Of a DNA stretch of 64,000 nt, positions 35,690-43,795 are shown one piece after another (positions within the stretch are counted from its first letter, which is position 1; each line of letters begins with the position of its first letter). This stretch comes from Bacteroides sp. 519 (lineage in GTDB: Bacteria > Bacteroidota > Bacteroidia > Bacteroidales > Bacteroidaceae): the NCBI RefSeq assembly GCF_010500955.1, contig NZ_QVMJ01000021.1, forward strand, positions 118,895 to 182,894, in the 5' to 3' direction. The position numbers and the translations under genes are program-made. Under the pieces are notes generated by a model. The model was given only the letters and a program-made list of their open reading frames with translations. It had not been told where the DNA came from and did no database searches.

Positions 35690-36454
35690 TTATTTGTCTT
35701 TTAAATCGCCTAGTGGATAATACGAAAACATATTTTCTTCCATCCACTTGTTCGATGCTTCCGGAGTCATTTTCCATCCTGAGCTACATGTAGAAACAAT
35801 TTCTACAAGGTTTGAACCTTTACCGGCCATTGAGTTTTCGAAAGCTTTGCGGATTGCTTTTTTAGCTTTGCGAATAGCCGGAACCGATTGTACAGACTGA
35901 CGGGTAACATAAGCCGTACCCTCTAATTGAGCAGCAATTTCGGTCATTTTTAAAGGATGACCATGTATTTCAACATCGCGTCCGTATGGGCAGGTCGATG
36001 TTTTCATACCCATAAGTGTTGTTGGAGCCATCTGTCCACCAGTCATACCATAAATAGCATTATTTATAAATATAATGGTTATGTTTTCACCACGGTTTAA
36101 TGCATGAATGGTTTCGGCTGTACCTATACAAGCAAGGTCACCATCGCCCTGATAAGTGAATACCAAGCGGTTTGGCCATAATCTTTTAATACCCGTTGCA
36201 ACAGCTGGGGCACGTCCATGAGCTGCCTCTTCCCAATCTATATCCAGGTAATTATATGCAAATACAGCACAGCCAACAGGAGAAACACCAATGGTTTGTT
36301 CTTCCATTCCCATTTCTTCAATAACTTCGGCTATCAGTTTGTGCACAACTCCGTGACTGCAACCGGGGCAGTAGTGCATGGCATTGTTATTCATGAGAGT
36401 TGGTTTCTTGTGAACCAGATTCTCGGGCTTGATTATATCTTCTTTTGTTATCAT
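35690..36454 (-). CDS. 2-oxoacid:ferredoxin oxidoreductase, beta (thiamine-diphosphate) subunit
   Basis: The cofactor site is clear: HYCPGCSHG near residue 28 and the GDGDLACIGTAE ... NNAIYGMTGGQ motif (about 98-140) that binds magnesium and thiamine diphosphate. Length 254 aa, normal for KorB/VorC beta subunits. With alpha, gamma and ferredoxin subunits it forms the complex that converts 2-oxoglutarate or branched 2-oxoacids to acyl-CoA. The stop codon abuts the large TGCCAAT foldback. Confidence 0.93.
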   Translation of the reverse strand: MITKEDIIKPENLVHKKPTLMNNNAMHYCPGCSHGVVHKLIAEVIEEMGMEEQTIGVSPVGCAVFAYNYLDIDWEEAAHGRAPAVATGIKRLWPNRLVFTYQGDGDLACIGTAETIHALNRGENITIIFINNAIYGMTGGQMAPTTLMGMKTSTCPYGRDVEIHGHPLKMTEIAAQLEGTAYVTRQSVQSVPAIRKAKKAIRKAFENSMAGKGSNLVEIVSTCSSGWKMTPEASNKWMEENMFSYYPLGDLKDK

Positions 36455-36479
36455 ATCAGTTTCTTTATTTCAGCAGTAA

Positions 36480-36650
36480 TTATCTGTAAGTAAACCGGAT
36501 TATGAACTCCACTACTTTGCATACAAGAGCTGCTCCGCATACATAAATAAACACCATTTTATTATCTACCGTAAGGTAAACAATTATAGATATTAATGCA
36601 CCCAGCAAAAATATCATATTCAATATATTACGTACTTTGTTTACGTTCAT
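36480..36650 (-). CDS. Small two-span membrane protein (56 aa) inside the oxidoreductase operon
   Basis: An ATG at 36650 opens a 56-codon frame ending TAA at 36480. It contains two hydrophobic stretches (NMIFLLGALISIIVYLT and MVFIYVCGAALVCKVVEF) with basic ends (MNVNKVRN, IIRFTYR). The gene lies between the alpha and beta subunits in the same orientation, 25 bases ahead of beta. It may anchor the complex or be an unrelated passenger. Confidence 0.6.
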   Translation of the reverse strand: MNVNKVRNILNMIFLLGALISIIVYLTVDNKMVFIYVCGAALVCKVVEFIIRFTYR

Positions 36651-36740
36651 CGTTCAATTTACCATTTACGGATTTACCATTTACTATTATTGATTTACAA
36701 TGTAACTTTAATTGCAAATCGTAAATAGTTTAATCGTAAA

Positions 36741-37817
36741 TCAGATGAGTTTTTCTTTTAAAGCTACAACAATTTCATCCGGATCGGGAACAATGCCACC
36801 TAAACGGCCAAAATGTTCAACTTTAACTTTACCATTTACCGCTAGCTTGATGTCTTCAATCATCTGCCCGGCATTTAATTCAAGAGAAAGCATACCTTTT
36901 ACTTTGTTGGCATAAGCAGCAATAGCTTTTGTAGGGAAAGGCCATAAAGTAATGGGTCGCAATATACCAACTTTAATTCCCTCGGCACGTGCTATCTCCA
37001 TGGCTTTCTGACCAATTCGGGCCATCGATCCAAATGCAACTATAAGGTAGTCGGCATCATCGCAATTAATTTCTTCGTAGCGTACTTCGTTTTCTTCAAT
37101 TTCTTTGTATTTAGCTTGGAAACGTATATTGTTTTTTTCCATAGCATCTGGTTGAAGCTCGAGCGAAGTAATAACATTGGGCTTGCGGTTTTTCGATCTT
37201 CCGGTTGCTGCCCACGGACATTGCTCAATTGTTTCTTCGTCCGTACGACGAGGTTTCTGAGCCGGAAGAACTACTTTTTCCATCATTTGCCCAATAACAC
37301 CATCGGCAAGTATAATGGCAGGATTGCGGTATTTAAATGCCAGTTCAAAGCCCAGACCAACAAAATCGGCCATTTCTTGCACAGAAGAAGGCGCCAGTGC
37401 AATTAACCGATAGTCGCCATGACCACCACCTTTTACTGTTTGAAAATAGTCGGCCTGACTGGGTTGTATTGTACCAAGTCCGGGTCCTCCACGCATTACG
37501 TTCACAATTAAACAAGGCAATTCGGCTCCTGCCAGATACGAAATTCCTTCTTGTTTCAGGCTTATACCTGGACTGGACGAAGAGGTCATTGCCAGTTTTC
37601 CGCTACCGGCAGCACCATACACCATGTTTATAGCAGCAACTTCACTCTCTGCCTGAAGAACCACCATACCTGTTGTTTCCCAAGGTTTGAGTTCGGCTAA
37701 CGTTTCTAATATTTCAGATTGAGGGGTGATAGGGTAGCCAAAATATCCATCGGTGCCGCAGCGAACAGCGGCATGGGCTATTGCCTCATTCCCTTTCATT
37801 AATACTACTTCTTCCAT
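36741..37817 (-). CDS. vorB: 2-oxoacid:ferredoxin oxidoreductase, alpha subunit (VorB/KorA type)
   Basis: The protein opens EEVVLMKGNEAIAHAAVRCG and has GYPITPQSEILE (about 28-39), TSSSSPGISLKQEGISY and VMRGGPGLGTIQPSQADY, all hallmarks of the pyrimidine-binding alpha subunit. Length 358 aa. The four-subunit set with a separate ferredoxin fits the VorABCD/KorABCD type rather than fused pyruvate enzymes. The exact substrate, 2-oxoglutarate or 2-oxoisovalerate, cannot be told from sequence alone. Confidence 0.92.
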   Translation of the reverse strand: MEEVVLMKGNEAIAHAAVRCGTDGYFGYPITPQSEILETLAELKPWETTGMVVLQAESEVAAINMVYGAAGSGKLAMTSSSSPGISLKQEGISYLAGAELPCLIVNVMRGGPGLGTIQPSQADYFQTVKGGGHGDYRLIALAPSSVQEMADFVGLGFELAFKYRNPAIILADGVIGQMMEKVVLPAQKPRRTDEETIEQCPWAATGRSKNRKPNVITSLELQPDAMEKNNIRFQAKYKEIEENEVRYEEINCDDADYLIVAFGSMARIGQKAMEIARAEGIKVGILRPITLWPFPTKAIAAYANKVKGMLSLELNAGQMIEDIKLAVNGKVKVEHFGRLGGIVPDPDEIVVALKEKLI

Positions 37818-37835
37818 TATTTTTGTTTTAATTTG

Positions 37836-38074
37836 AGTTGATAGAGAGAGTAAATAAAGTTGATAAAGTTGATAAAGCTGATAAAGTTAATAGAGTTAAT
37901 AAAGTAAATAGAGCTGATAGAGCTGATAAAGTAAATAGAGCTGATAGAGTAAATAGAGCTGATAGAGTTAATAAAGTTAATAGTTCTATATGTTTTCCTT
38001 TATTATCTTTATCATCTTTATCCCCTTTACTACTTTATTTCCTTTATTATCTTTATCATCTTTATTCCCTTTTA
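37836..38074. repeat. GATAAAGTT nonamer foldback repeat
   Basis: About fourteen 9-base units (GTTGATAAA, GCTGATAAA, GTAAATAGA and variants) form the left arm, and CTTTATTATCTTTATCATC-type units form the right. The right arm overlaps the stop codon of the ferredoxin gene. It fills the gap between the ferredoxin and alpha-subunit genes. Confidence 0.82.
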
Positions 38075-38289
38075 ATCCTATATACAGAAATGCAACCATC
38101 CGGACAAACTATTGCACACGAACTACATCCGTTGCAGGTGTCTTCCAGTATTTGTTGGGCAAAATTGTATCCACGTACATTAACGTCTTTACTTAGTGAT
38201 ATTACATTGAGCGGACATGCTACTGTACAAAGGTTGCATCCTTTGCAACGCTCTGTATCAACAACTATTGCTCCTTTAATTTTAGCCAT
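38062..38289 (-). CDS. 2[4Fe-4S] ferredoxin subunit of the 2-oxoacid oxidoreductase
   Basis: Two clusters are predicted from CKGCNLCTVACP (residues 15-26) and CNGCSSCAIVCP (about 52-63). As the delta subunit it takes electrons from the thiamine-diphosphate site and passes them to soluble ferredoxin. Length 75 aa. Its last codons and TAA lie in the nonamer repeat. It follows the TPR gene by 15 bases, probably one transcript. Confidence 0.93.
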   Translation of the reverse strand: MAKIKGAIVVDTERCKGCNLCTVACPLNVISLSKDVNVRGYNFAQQILEDTCNGCSSCAIVCPDGCISVYRIKRE

Positions 38290-38304
38290 AATTATTAAGT
38301 TCGT

Positions 38305-38583
38305 TTATTGATTGTACATATCTTTATTATAGAAATTCAGAATATCGATAACCATTTTGCGTGCGTCGGCAGCAGGGCTTTCAGGGTTAATATCAATTGC
38401 CAATTGATAGTTATTTAGTGCTTGTTGCCAGTTTCCTTGCTTTCGAAAAGCATTACCCAGCAGATAATAAGCTTCATCGTGCGAAGGACTGTTTTTATCA
38501 GATAAGTATATGGATAAAGTTTCAATTGCTTTATCTACACAACCTTCATGAATTAAATTTTTTATGGTCGTTAGTTGATCCAT
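38305..38583 (-). CDS. TPR-repeat protein (92 aa), first gene of the oxidoreductase operon
   Basis: Two tetratricopeptide units are visible, the clearest being AYYLLGNAFRKQGNWQQALNNYQLAIDINPES (about 38-70). There is no signal peptide, so it is cytosolic, perhaps assisting complex assembly. Its promoter (-7 at 38608) is the only one seen ahead of the four oxidoreductase genes. Confidence 0.82.
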   Translation of the reverse strand: MDQLTTIKNLIHEGCVDKAIETLSIYLSDKNSPSHDEAYYLLGNAFRKQGNWQQALNNYQLAIDINPESPAADARKMVIDILNFYNKDMYNQ

Positions 38584-38607
38584 TGTTCTTCTTTAATATT
38601 CGCCCTA

Positions 38608-38615
38608 CAAAGATA
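38608..38615 (-). promoter_or_regulatory. -7 box for the TPR-oxidoreductase operon
   Basis: TATCTTTG on the minus strand, 24 bases before the TPR start, matches TAnnTTTG. Confidence 0.6.
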
Positions 38616-38798
38616 ATCTTTATTTGTATAAGGTATTCTATCCCTATGTGAAAAATGAACAATGAATGTAACATCTAACATTATTTCATCGTCTGTATAT
38701 TTTGAAAACCTCATTGGTAGCATCTTAAGAAAGTATTTAAATCATTTGGATTTTATATTGATACTCATTACTTTAGTACTAACAAATATGCAAATAAA

Positions 38799-39809
38799 AT
38801 GGCAGGACTATTTAAATGTAAGGTTGTAAGACCTATGCGCGAACTGATACTTTATTCTTTTTTGCAAATTGCTCTTTTTACCTTAAGACTATTTCCTCGT
38901 CAGTTGATTCTCTTTGTTCACGAGCATCTGGCAGTGGTCTTTTTTAACATGCTGATAGCAACGCGTAATCGGGTATTACTACATCTAACATGGGTGTATG
39001 GTTGCGAAAGAAGTCCTCGCGAAATCTATAATATGGGTCGTGGATTATTTGTAAATCTGGGTAAAACTTTTACCGACTATATACTTTTCTCCAAACTAAC
39101 AACTCGTCACCAATTTAGCCAATATTTCGTTGTAGAAGGCGAAGAACATCTCAAAGCTGCTTACAAAAAGGGTAGGGGAGTGTTGTGTTTGATTCCTCAT
39201 ACTTGCGGTTGGGAGTTTTCGGCAATTATGCCACCGGTTTTAGGATATGAAACGTCGGCTGTTAGCCGGGAAATACGAATGAAATCGCTCAACAAAATAA
39301 TGGTTAGATTCCGCGAAAAAAGGGGAATGAAAAACATCTCGCGTTATGGTAATGTTTATAATTCGTTGAAGCTGGTTCTTGAAAAAGGAGAGTGTTTGAT
39401 TATTATGATTGATCAAGACTCTAAACGGGTAAAAGGTGAGTTTTTAAAGTTCTTTGGCATGGATGCATACACCCCGTTGGGGTGTGCCCGGTTGGCAATA
39501 GACACCGGAGCTGCTATTGTGCCAATGGCCACTTTCCGGCGGCCGAATAATACATACGTTTTTAAAATTCTTCCCGAAGTTCCTTTACAGCTTACGGATA
39601 ATATAGAATACGATTTACGATATAATACGCAGATACATAACAATATTCTGGAAAAGCTAATTAGTGAATATCCCGAACAATGGGTTTGGATGCACAAACG
39701 TTGGAATACTACTCCACAGACCCTCGAAGAGCATCTCCGCTTAAAATGCAATTCAAGCAATAAATTGAGTGTCAATAATATTATCTCTCACAAAGTTGTA
39801 AAAATATAA
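38799..39809 (+). CDS. Lipid A biosynthesis acyltransferase (LpxL/HtrB family)
   Basis: This inner-membrane acyltransferase adds a secondary acyl chain to lipid A. A hydrophobic segment (ILYSFLQIALFTLRLF) anchors the N-terminus. The catalytic H(x4)E motif is HTCGWE near residue 120, and DQDSKRVKGEFLKFFG (about 205-220) and AIVPMATFRR match family blocks. Length 336 aa; ATG 38835 would give a 324-aa form without the basic leader. It converges with the LRR gene, 4 bases apart. Confidence 0.88.
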   Translation: MAGLFKCKVVRPMRELILYSFLQIALFTLRLFPRQLILFVHEHLAVVFFNMLIATRNRVLLHLTWVYGCERSPREIYNMGRGLFVNLGKTFTDYILFSKLTTRHQFSQYFVVEGEEHLKAAYKKGRGVLCLIPHTCGWEFSAIMPPVLGYETSAVSREIRMKSLNKIMVRFREKRGMKNISRYGNVYNSLKLVLEKGECLIIMIDQDSKRVKGEFLKFFGMDAYTPLGCARLAIDTGAAIVPMATFRRPNNTYVFKILPEVPLQLTDNIEYDLRYNTQIHNNILEKLISEYPEQWVWMHKRWNTTPQTLEEHLRLKCNSSNKLSVNNIISHKVVKI

Positions 39810-39813
39810 TTGT

Positions 39814-40860
39814 TTAATTGATCTTCAATTTACTGTTTTCGTCGCCAAAAAGGTTGTCTCCTAATGTAGTGGGATGGTCGCCGGTTACAATTACTTTTTT
39901 GAGGTTACCACATCCCATAAATGCCCCAAAATCAATCCGGTTTACGGTTGGCGGTAGTATAATTTCGCCCATCAGTTTTTCGCAATTACTAAATGCCCGT
40001 TGGCCTATTGATTGCAGATTTTGAGGTAATTTAATAGCCATCAGATATTTTTTGTGCGAGAAAACAAAATCGGGAATATGTGTTGCCGATGTGTTGGATA
40101 TATCAATAGAAATAAGATTTGGCATGTAATCGCGCATAAGCAAAAAGTCTGTATCCTCTAACTTACCTTCTATGGTAAGATAATGAATATCGGTAGGTTT
40201 ATATCCGCTTTTTTGAAGTACATCCCGTAAATTTTCAAAAGTTCCTATTTGTATGTCGGCAAAAACCGGGTTTCCTTCCAGTAATGTAAAAGTACCCCAT
40301 CTTTTGTTGAAACGATATTCGTCGCGGCAACCCAGTGGAACAAAAACAGCTGTAGTATTATCGGCTAAAGCGCCATCGAACAAATTAGGAGGCGTTTTTT
40401 TAATTATTTGCAGAATCTTTAAGTTGGTGCATCCCATAAATGCATTGTTCTCAATATTCTTTATCTTTTCGGATAATATAATATGCCTTAATGATTGTTT
40501 TCCTGTAATTTTTTCGCCAACCTTAGTACTGAAAGCGTATGCCGGAATACAGTTTTGTGGATACAAATAAAAGTTGTCGTGATGAGTACCCTCTTTACCA
40601 GTATACATTCGTATTTGTGCATTCGATATATCCAGAACCTCCAGTTGTTTGAACCCGTTTCTTAAATGCTTAAAGTCAATGGCATTTATTTTTCCGGTTA
40701 CGGTTAAATGAACAATTTTGTTAGCCTGTTCCTCAGTGAAATTATTAATAAGGGTTCCGGCTTTGTCTACATAAACCCTTACTGTGTCTCCGGTTTGTGC
40801 AGCAAGTTTACCTGTAATTATTACTATCAGTAATATGCTTGTTAAAAATATCTTCTTCAT
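39814..40860 (-). CDS. Secreted BspA-type leucine-rich repeat protein
   Basis: A signal peptide (MKKIFLTSILLIVIITGKLAAQ) precedes BspA-like leucine-rich repeats: FKHLRNGFKQLEVLDISNAQI, SLRHIILSEKIKNIENNAFMGCTNLKIL and KLMGEIILPPTVNRIDFGAFMGCGNLKKV. Such proteins are surface-exposed and can bind host matrix or other bacteria. No sorting domain is visible at the C-terminus, so it may be periplasmic or soluble. Length 348 aa. Confidence 0.87.
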   Translation of the reverse strand: MKKIFLTSILLIVIITGKLAAQTGDTVRVYVDKAGTLINNFTEEQANKIVHLTVTGKINAIDFKHLRNGFKQLEVLDISNAQIRMYTGKEGTHHDNFYLYPQNCIPAYAFSTKVGEKITGKQSLRHIILSEKIKNIENNAFMGCTNLKILQIIKKTPPNLFDGALADNTTAVFVPLGCRDEYRFNKRWGTFTLLEGNPVFADIQIGTFENLRDVLQKSGYKPTDIHYLTIEGKLEDTDFLLMRDYMPNLISIDISNTSATHIPDFVFSHKKYLMAIKLPQNLQSIGQRAFSNCEKLMGEIILPPTVNRIDFGAFMGCGNLKKVIVTGDHPTTLGDNLFGDENSKLKIN

Positions 40861-40880
40861 TGGTTTGTTGTTTGCTTACA

Positions 40881-40888
40881 CAAATCTA
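40881..40888 (-). promoter_or_regulatory. -7 box for the LRR gene
   Basis: TAGATTTG on the minus strand lies 20 bases before the start. Confidence 0.5.
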
Positions 40889-40927
40889 CAAAAAAGAATA
40901 GATAAACCGGTATTAAAAAGCATAAAA

Positions 40928-41183
40928 TAAATCTGAGTCGGTAGCTGCTACTAAATCTGAGTCGGTAGACACTAAATCTGAGTTGGTAGTTACTACTAAA
41001 TTTGAGTCGGTAGACACTAAATCTGAGTTGGTAGTTACTACTAAATTTGAGTTGGTAGACACTAAATCTGAGTCGGTAGTGCTACTAAATTTGAGTTGGT
41101 AGATAGGCTAAAATGTACAAAAACAGCGAATTTTGGTAATACTACTAAATCTGAGTAGGTAGCTGCTACCTACTCAGATTTAG
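40928..41183. repeat. Array of nine TAAATCTGAGTCGGTAG units ending in a 39-base palindrome
   Basis: The 646-base gap 40861-41506 has no gene I can support. Nine units of 21-24 bases with the core TAAATYTGAGTYGGTAG follow each other. The last unit (41145-41183) is a perfect palindrome with 19-base arms and a one-base centre. Later in the gap are a CCCCCTGACCCCCTC stretch (about 41212) and the palindrome at 41389. Confidence 0.8.
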
Positions 41184-41388
41184 ACTATAATAGTAGTATT
41201 ATTATTAACTCTCCCCCTGACCCCCTCAAAGGGGGAAAAGAGTGTGTGAGTGTGAGTGAGCTACAAAGAGAAAAGGAAACTATAATATTTCCTTTAAGAA
41301 ACTCTGGGATTTCTCACCGAAAATTTTAGAGTATTCTACCTAAAACTCCAGAGTTTTAGCAACACATGGTGTAATTGTGATTTTTTTT

Positions 41389-41416
41389 GTGAGCACTGTT
41401 TGCAAACAGTGCTCAC
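41389..41416. repeat. Perfect 28-base palindrome
   Basis: GTGAGCACTGTTTG is followed at once by its exact complement. It lies about 40 bases upstream of the -7 box of the duplicated gene pair and directly after eight T residues on the plus strand, so it could be a minus-strand terminator or an operator. Confidence 0.65.
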
Positions 41417-41455
41417 AAAGCATCTAAAACATGCTGTAAATGGTTTTATATAGTG

Positions 41456-41463
41456 TATTTTTG
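41456..41463 (+). promoter_or_regulatory. -7 box for the duplicated pair
   Basis: TATTTTTG matches TAnnTTTG 44 bases before the first gene. Confidence 0.5.
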
Positions 41464-41506
41464 TGGCGTTGCAACATAGTATTAATCATTTAAAACGAAA
41501 AATGGC

Positions 41507-42583
41507 ATGAATATGAATCCATCTTCTGATTATTATTTGAAAATCACAAATTTGGGGAATATTAGTACTTGTGTTATAGAGAAAGGAAAATTCTATGCTT
41601 GTTTTACCGATATACCCAACCCAGAAGAAATTATCTATGAAACCCCACTAAAGAGAGCAGTGGGTGTAGAAGTATTTCACGGATACCATCACATTTTCAA
41701 AAGAATTAAAACACGTAAATTACTAAAGAAGTATGGATTTACTGATAATGAAATATCATCCTTGTTAGAAGAGTTTAAACTAGACTATAATATTCGTGCA
41801 GATAAAATATGGCATGTTTCGATTAAAGCATCTTTGTTGATTGATATTTTATTTAAAAATAAAGATCTGATTTTTTTTAGTGCAGGTGGTTTGTCATTTC
41901 AGTCAAGAGAAAAAATATACTCTAGAATTTATCAGAAATTACAACTTTATCCCAATAAGACTGCTGTTGTTTTTGAGAATGTTGTTTTTTACGATAAAAC
42001 AGAAGTTGAAATTGTATCCAAGGAGAGTGTAGATAATTATTTGGAATGGAGAGAATCGCATGAAGTTCAATCGCCTTATTATGTTAAATTTAAAAACGTT
42101 GAAGATATAGTATCTTTTGATATAGAAAAAGGCGCTTTTTATTCCTGTCACACATCAATTCCGGATTTAGCAAAGAAACTATCCAAGGCTAGCTATCCTA
42201 ATGCTACAGGTGCTGCTGGAATTATTTATGAAAACAAGAAAATATTTAAATATACAACAGTAGAAAGATTCTTTAAAAAGCATATATGGAACAAGGATAC
42301 CAGAATAGCACTTTATAATGAATTTGGATTTAAACTGAATAAATTAATAAATAGGCTTGAACCTTACATAAAAGCTTCCATATTGATTGATTTGTTATTT
42401 GGGAAGTTTGATAAGGTTATTTTCTTTGATATGAGAGATTGGCCTTCGGATATATATCCTCAAATTATTAATCGTATCAACAAGAAGCAACAAGAATTTC
42501 CTGAAAAGACAGTTGTTGTTTTCGAGGAGAATAAGTTATATGGGAAGACTTTCTTTGAATTAGTAAACAAACAAACGAAGTGA
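41507..42583 (+). CDS. Unknown protein with an internal duplication, copy 1 (358 aa)
   Basis: The protein contains two halves of about 180 residues that resemble each other: KITNLGNISTCVIEKGKFYACFTDIP in the first half and KFKNVEDIVSFDIEKGAFYSCHTSIP in the second, each followed by a basic helix and an IKASLLIDILF / IKASILIDLLF helix, then PNKTAVVFE / PEKTVVVFE and a YxKTxxELV end. There is no signal peptide or known catalytic motif. It overlaps copy 2 by 4 bases. I do not recognise the family. Confidence 0.75.
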   Translation: MNMNPSSDYYLKITNLGNISTCVIEKGKFYACFTDIPNPEEIIYETPLKRAVGVEVFHGYHHIFKRIKTRKLLKKYGFTDNEISSLLEEFKLDYNIRADKIWHVSIKASLLIDILFKNKDLIFFSAGGLSFQSREKIYSRIYQKLQLYPNKTAVVFENVVFYDKTEVEIVSKESVDNYLEWRESHEVQSPYYVKFKNVEDIVSFDIEKGAFYSCHTSIPDLAKKLSKASYPNATGAAGIIYENKKIFKYTTVERFFKKHIWNKDTRIALYNEFGFKLNKLINRLEPYIKASILIDLLFGKFDKVIFFDMRDWPSDIYPQIINRINKKQQEFPEKTVVVFEENKLYGKTFFELVNKQTK

Positions 42584-43659
42584 CTGCGGTGAATGAATAT
42601 TGTTTAAAAATAACCAATCTTGAAAATAGTACCTCTTATACTATTGAAAAAGGAAAATTTTATGCCTGTTTTACCGATATACTAGATCTAGGGAGAATTG
42701 CGAACAATAACTTTAGTGATACTATAGAAGTAAACACAGGGTTGTTTAAAGAGTTTTTTACTCTCTTTAAAAGAATTAGAGTACGTAAATTATTAAAAAA
42801 GTATGGGTTCACTGATGATGAAATATCATCATTATTTGAAGAATTTAACTTAGAAAAAAATATTCGTGCAGATGAATTATGCCATATTTTAATAAAAGCT
42901 TCTTTGTATATTGATATATTATTTAAGCAGAACGATCTGATCTTATTTAACACTATTGGCCTATCTTATCAAACAATTTCTAAAATATATCATAGGATTT
43001 ATCAGAGAATGCAACTTTATCCCAATAAAACTGCTGTTGTTTTTGAGAACATTGTTTTTTACGACAAAACAGAATTTGAAATTGTATCCAAGGAGAATAT
43101 CAATAATTATTTGGAATGGAGAGAATCGCATGAAGTACAATCGCTTTATCATGTTAAATTTAGAAATGTTGAAGATATAGCATCTTTTGATATAGAAAAA
43201 GGCGCTTTCTATTCTTGTCATACATCAATTCCGGATTTAGCAAAGAAACTATTTAGGGCTAATTATCCAAATTCTGTAAATAAAGGTGGAATTGTTTATG
43301 AAAACAAGAAAATATTTAAATATACAACAGTAGAAAGATTCTTTAAAAAGCATATATGGAACAAGGATACCAGAATAGCTCTTTATAATGAATTTGGATT
43401 TAAACCGAATAAATTAGTAAATAGGCTCGAACCTTACATAAAAGCTTCCATATTGATTGATTTGTTATTTTTTAGTAAATATTTTAATGAGGTTATTTTC
43501 TTTGAAATGAAAGATTGGCCTTCGGATATATATCCTCAAATAATTAATCGTATCAACAAGAATCAACAAGAATTTCCTGAAAAGACAGTTGTTGTTTTTG
43601 TAGAAAATAGATTATATGGGAAGACTTTCTTTGAATTAGTAAACAAACAAACGAAGTGA
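42580..43659 (+). CDS. Unknown protein with an internal duplication, copy 2 (359 aa)
   Basis: It starts at GTG 42580 inside the stop of copy 1 (GTGA overlap); GTG 42589 is an alternative. It is a close paralogue over its whole length, most alike in the second half, and has the same two-fold internal repeat. The overlap implies translational coupling, so both proteins may act together. A third, truncated copy begins at its 3' end. Confidence 0.75.
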   Translation: MTAVNEYCLKITNLENSTSYTIEKGKFYACFTDILDLGRIANNNFSDTIEVNTGLFKEFFTLFKRIRVRKLLKKYGFTDDEISSLFEEFNLEKNIRADELCHILIKASLYIDILFKQNDLILFNTIGLSYQTISKIYHRIYQRMQLYPNKTAVVFENIVFYDKTEFEIVSKENINNYLEWRESHEVQSLYHVKFRNVEDIASFDIEKGAFYSCHTSIPDLAKKLFRANYPNSVNKGGIVYENKKIFKYTTVERFFKKHIWNKDTRIALYNEFGFKPNKLVNRLEPYIKASILIDLLFFSKYFNEVIFFEMKDWPSDIYPQIINRINKNQQEFPEKTVVVFVENRLYGKTFFELVNKQTK

Positions 43660-43733
43660 CTACGGTGAATGAGTATTGTTTAAAAATAACTAACTTTTTT
43701 GTCACATACAAGTGGCGTTTTTCAAATATTTAG
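43656..43733 (+). pseudogene. Truncated third copy of the duplicated gene
   Basis: The GTGACTACGGTGAATGAGTA start repeats the junction between copies 1 and 2 almost exactly and would encode MTTVNEYCLKITN, as in copy 2. The frame then diverges and stops at 43733 after 25 codons. A -7 box for the next gene starts one base later. It is evidence of array expansion followed by deletion. Confidence 0.7.
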
Positions 43734-43741
43734 TAATTTTG
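43734..43741 (+). promoter_or_regulatory. -7 box for the AlbA-domain gene
   Basis: TAATTTTG lies 54 bases before ATG 43796 and matches TAnnTTTG. Confidence 0.5.
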
Positions 43742-43795
43742 TCAAAGAAGCCTTTGAAAAACGAGAAAAGAAATACATATCCAAAAAATAGTAAT

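Noticed and set aside
35449..35777. Frames rich in MCQYANMPMCQ-type peptides around the four-helix-bundle gene
   Set aside because: These are translations of TGCCAAT repeats, without starts or coding character.
40930..41100. A periodic peptide KSESV../KFELV.. encoded by the TAAATCTGAGT array
   Set aside because: A stop codon lies just upstream in that frame, there is no start codon or ribosome site, and one unit breaks the frame.
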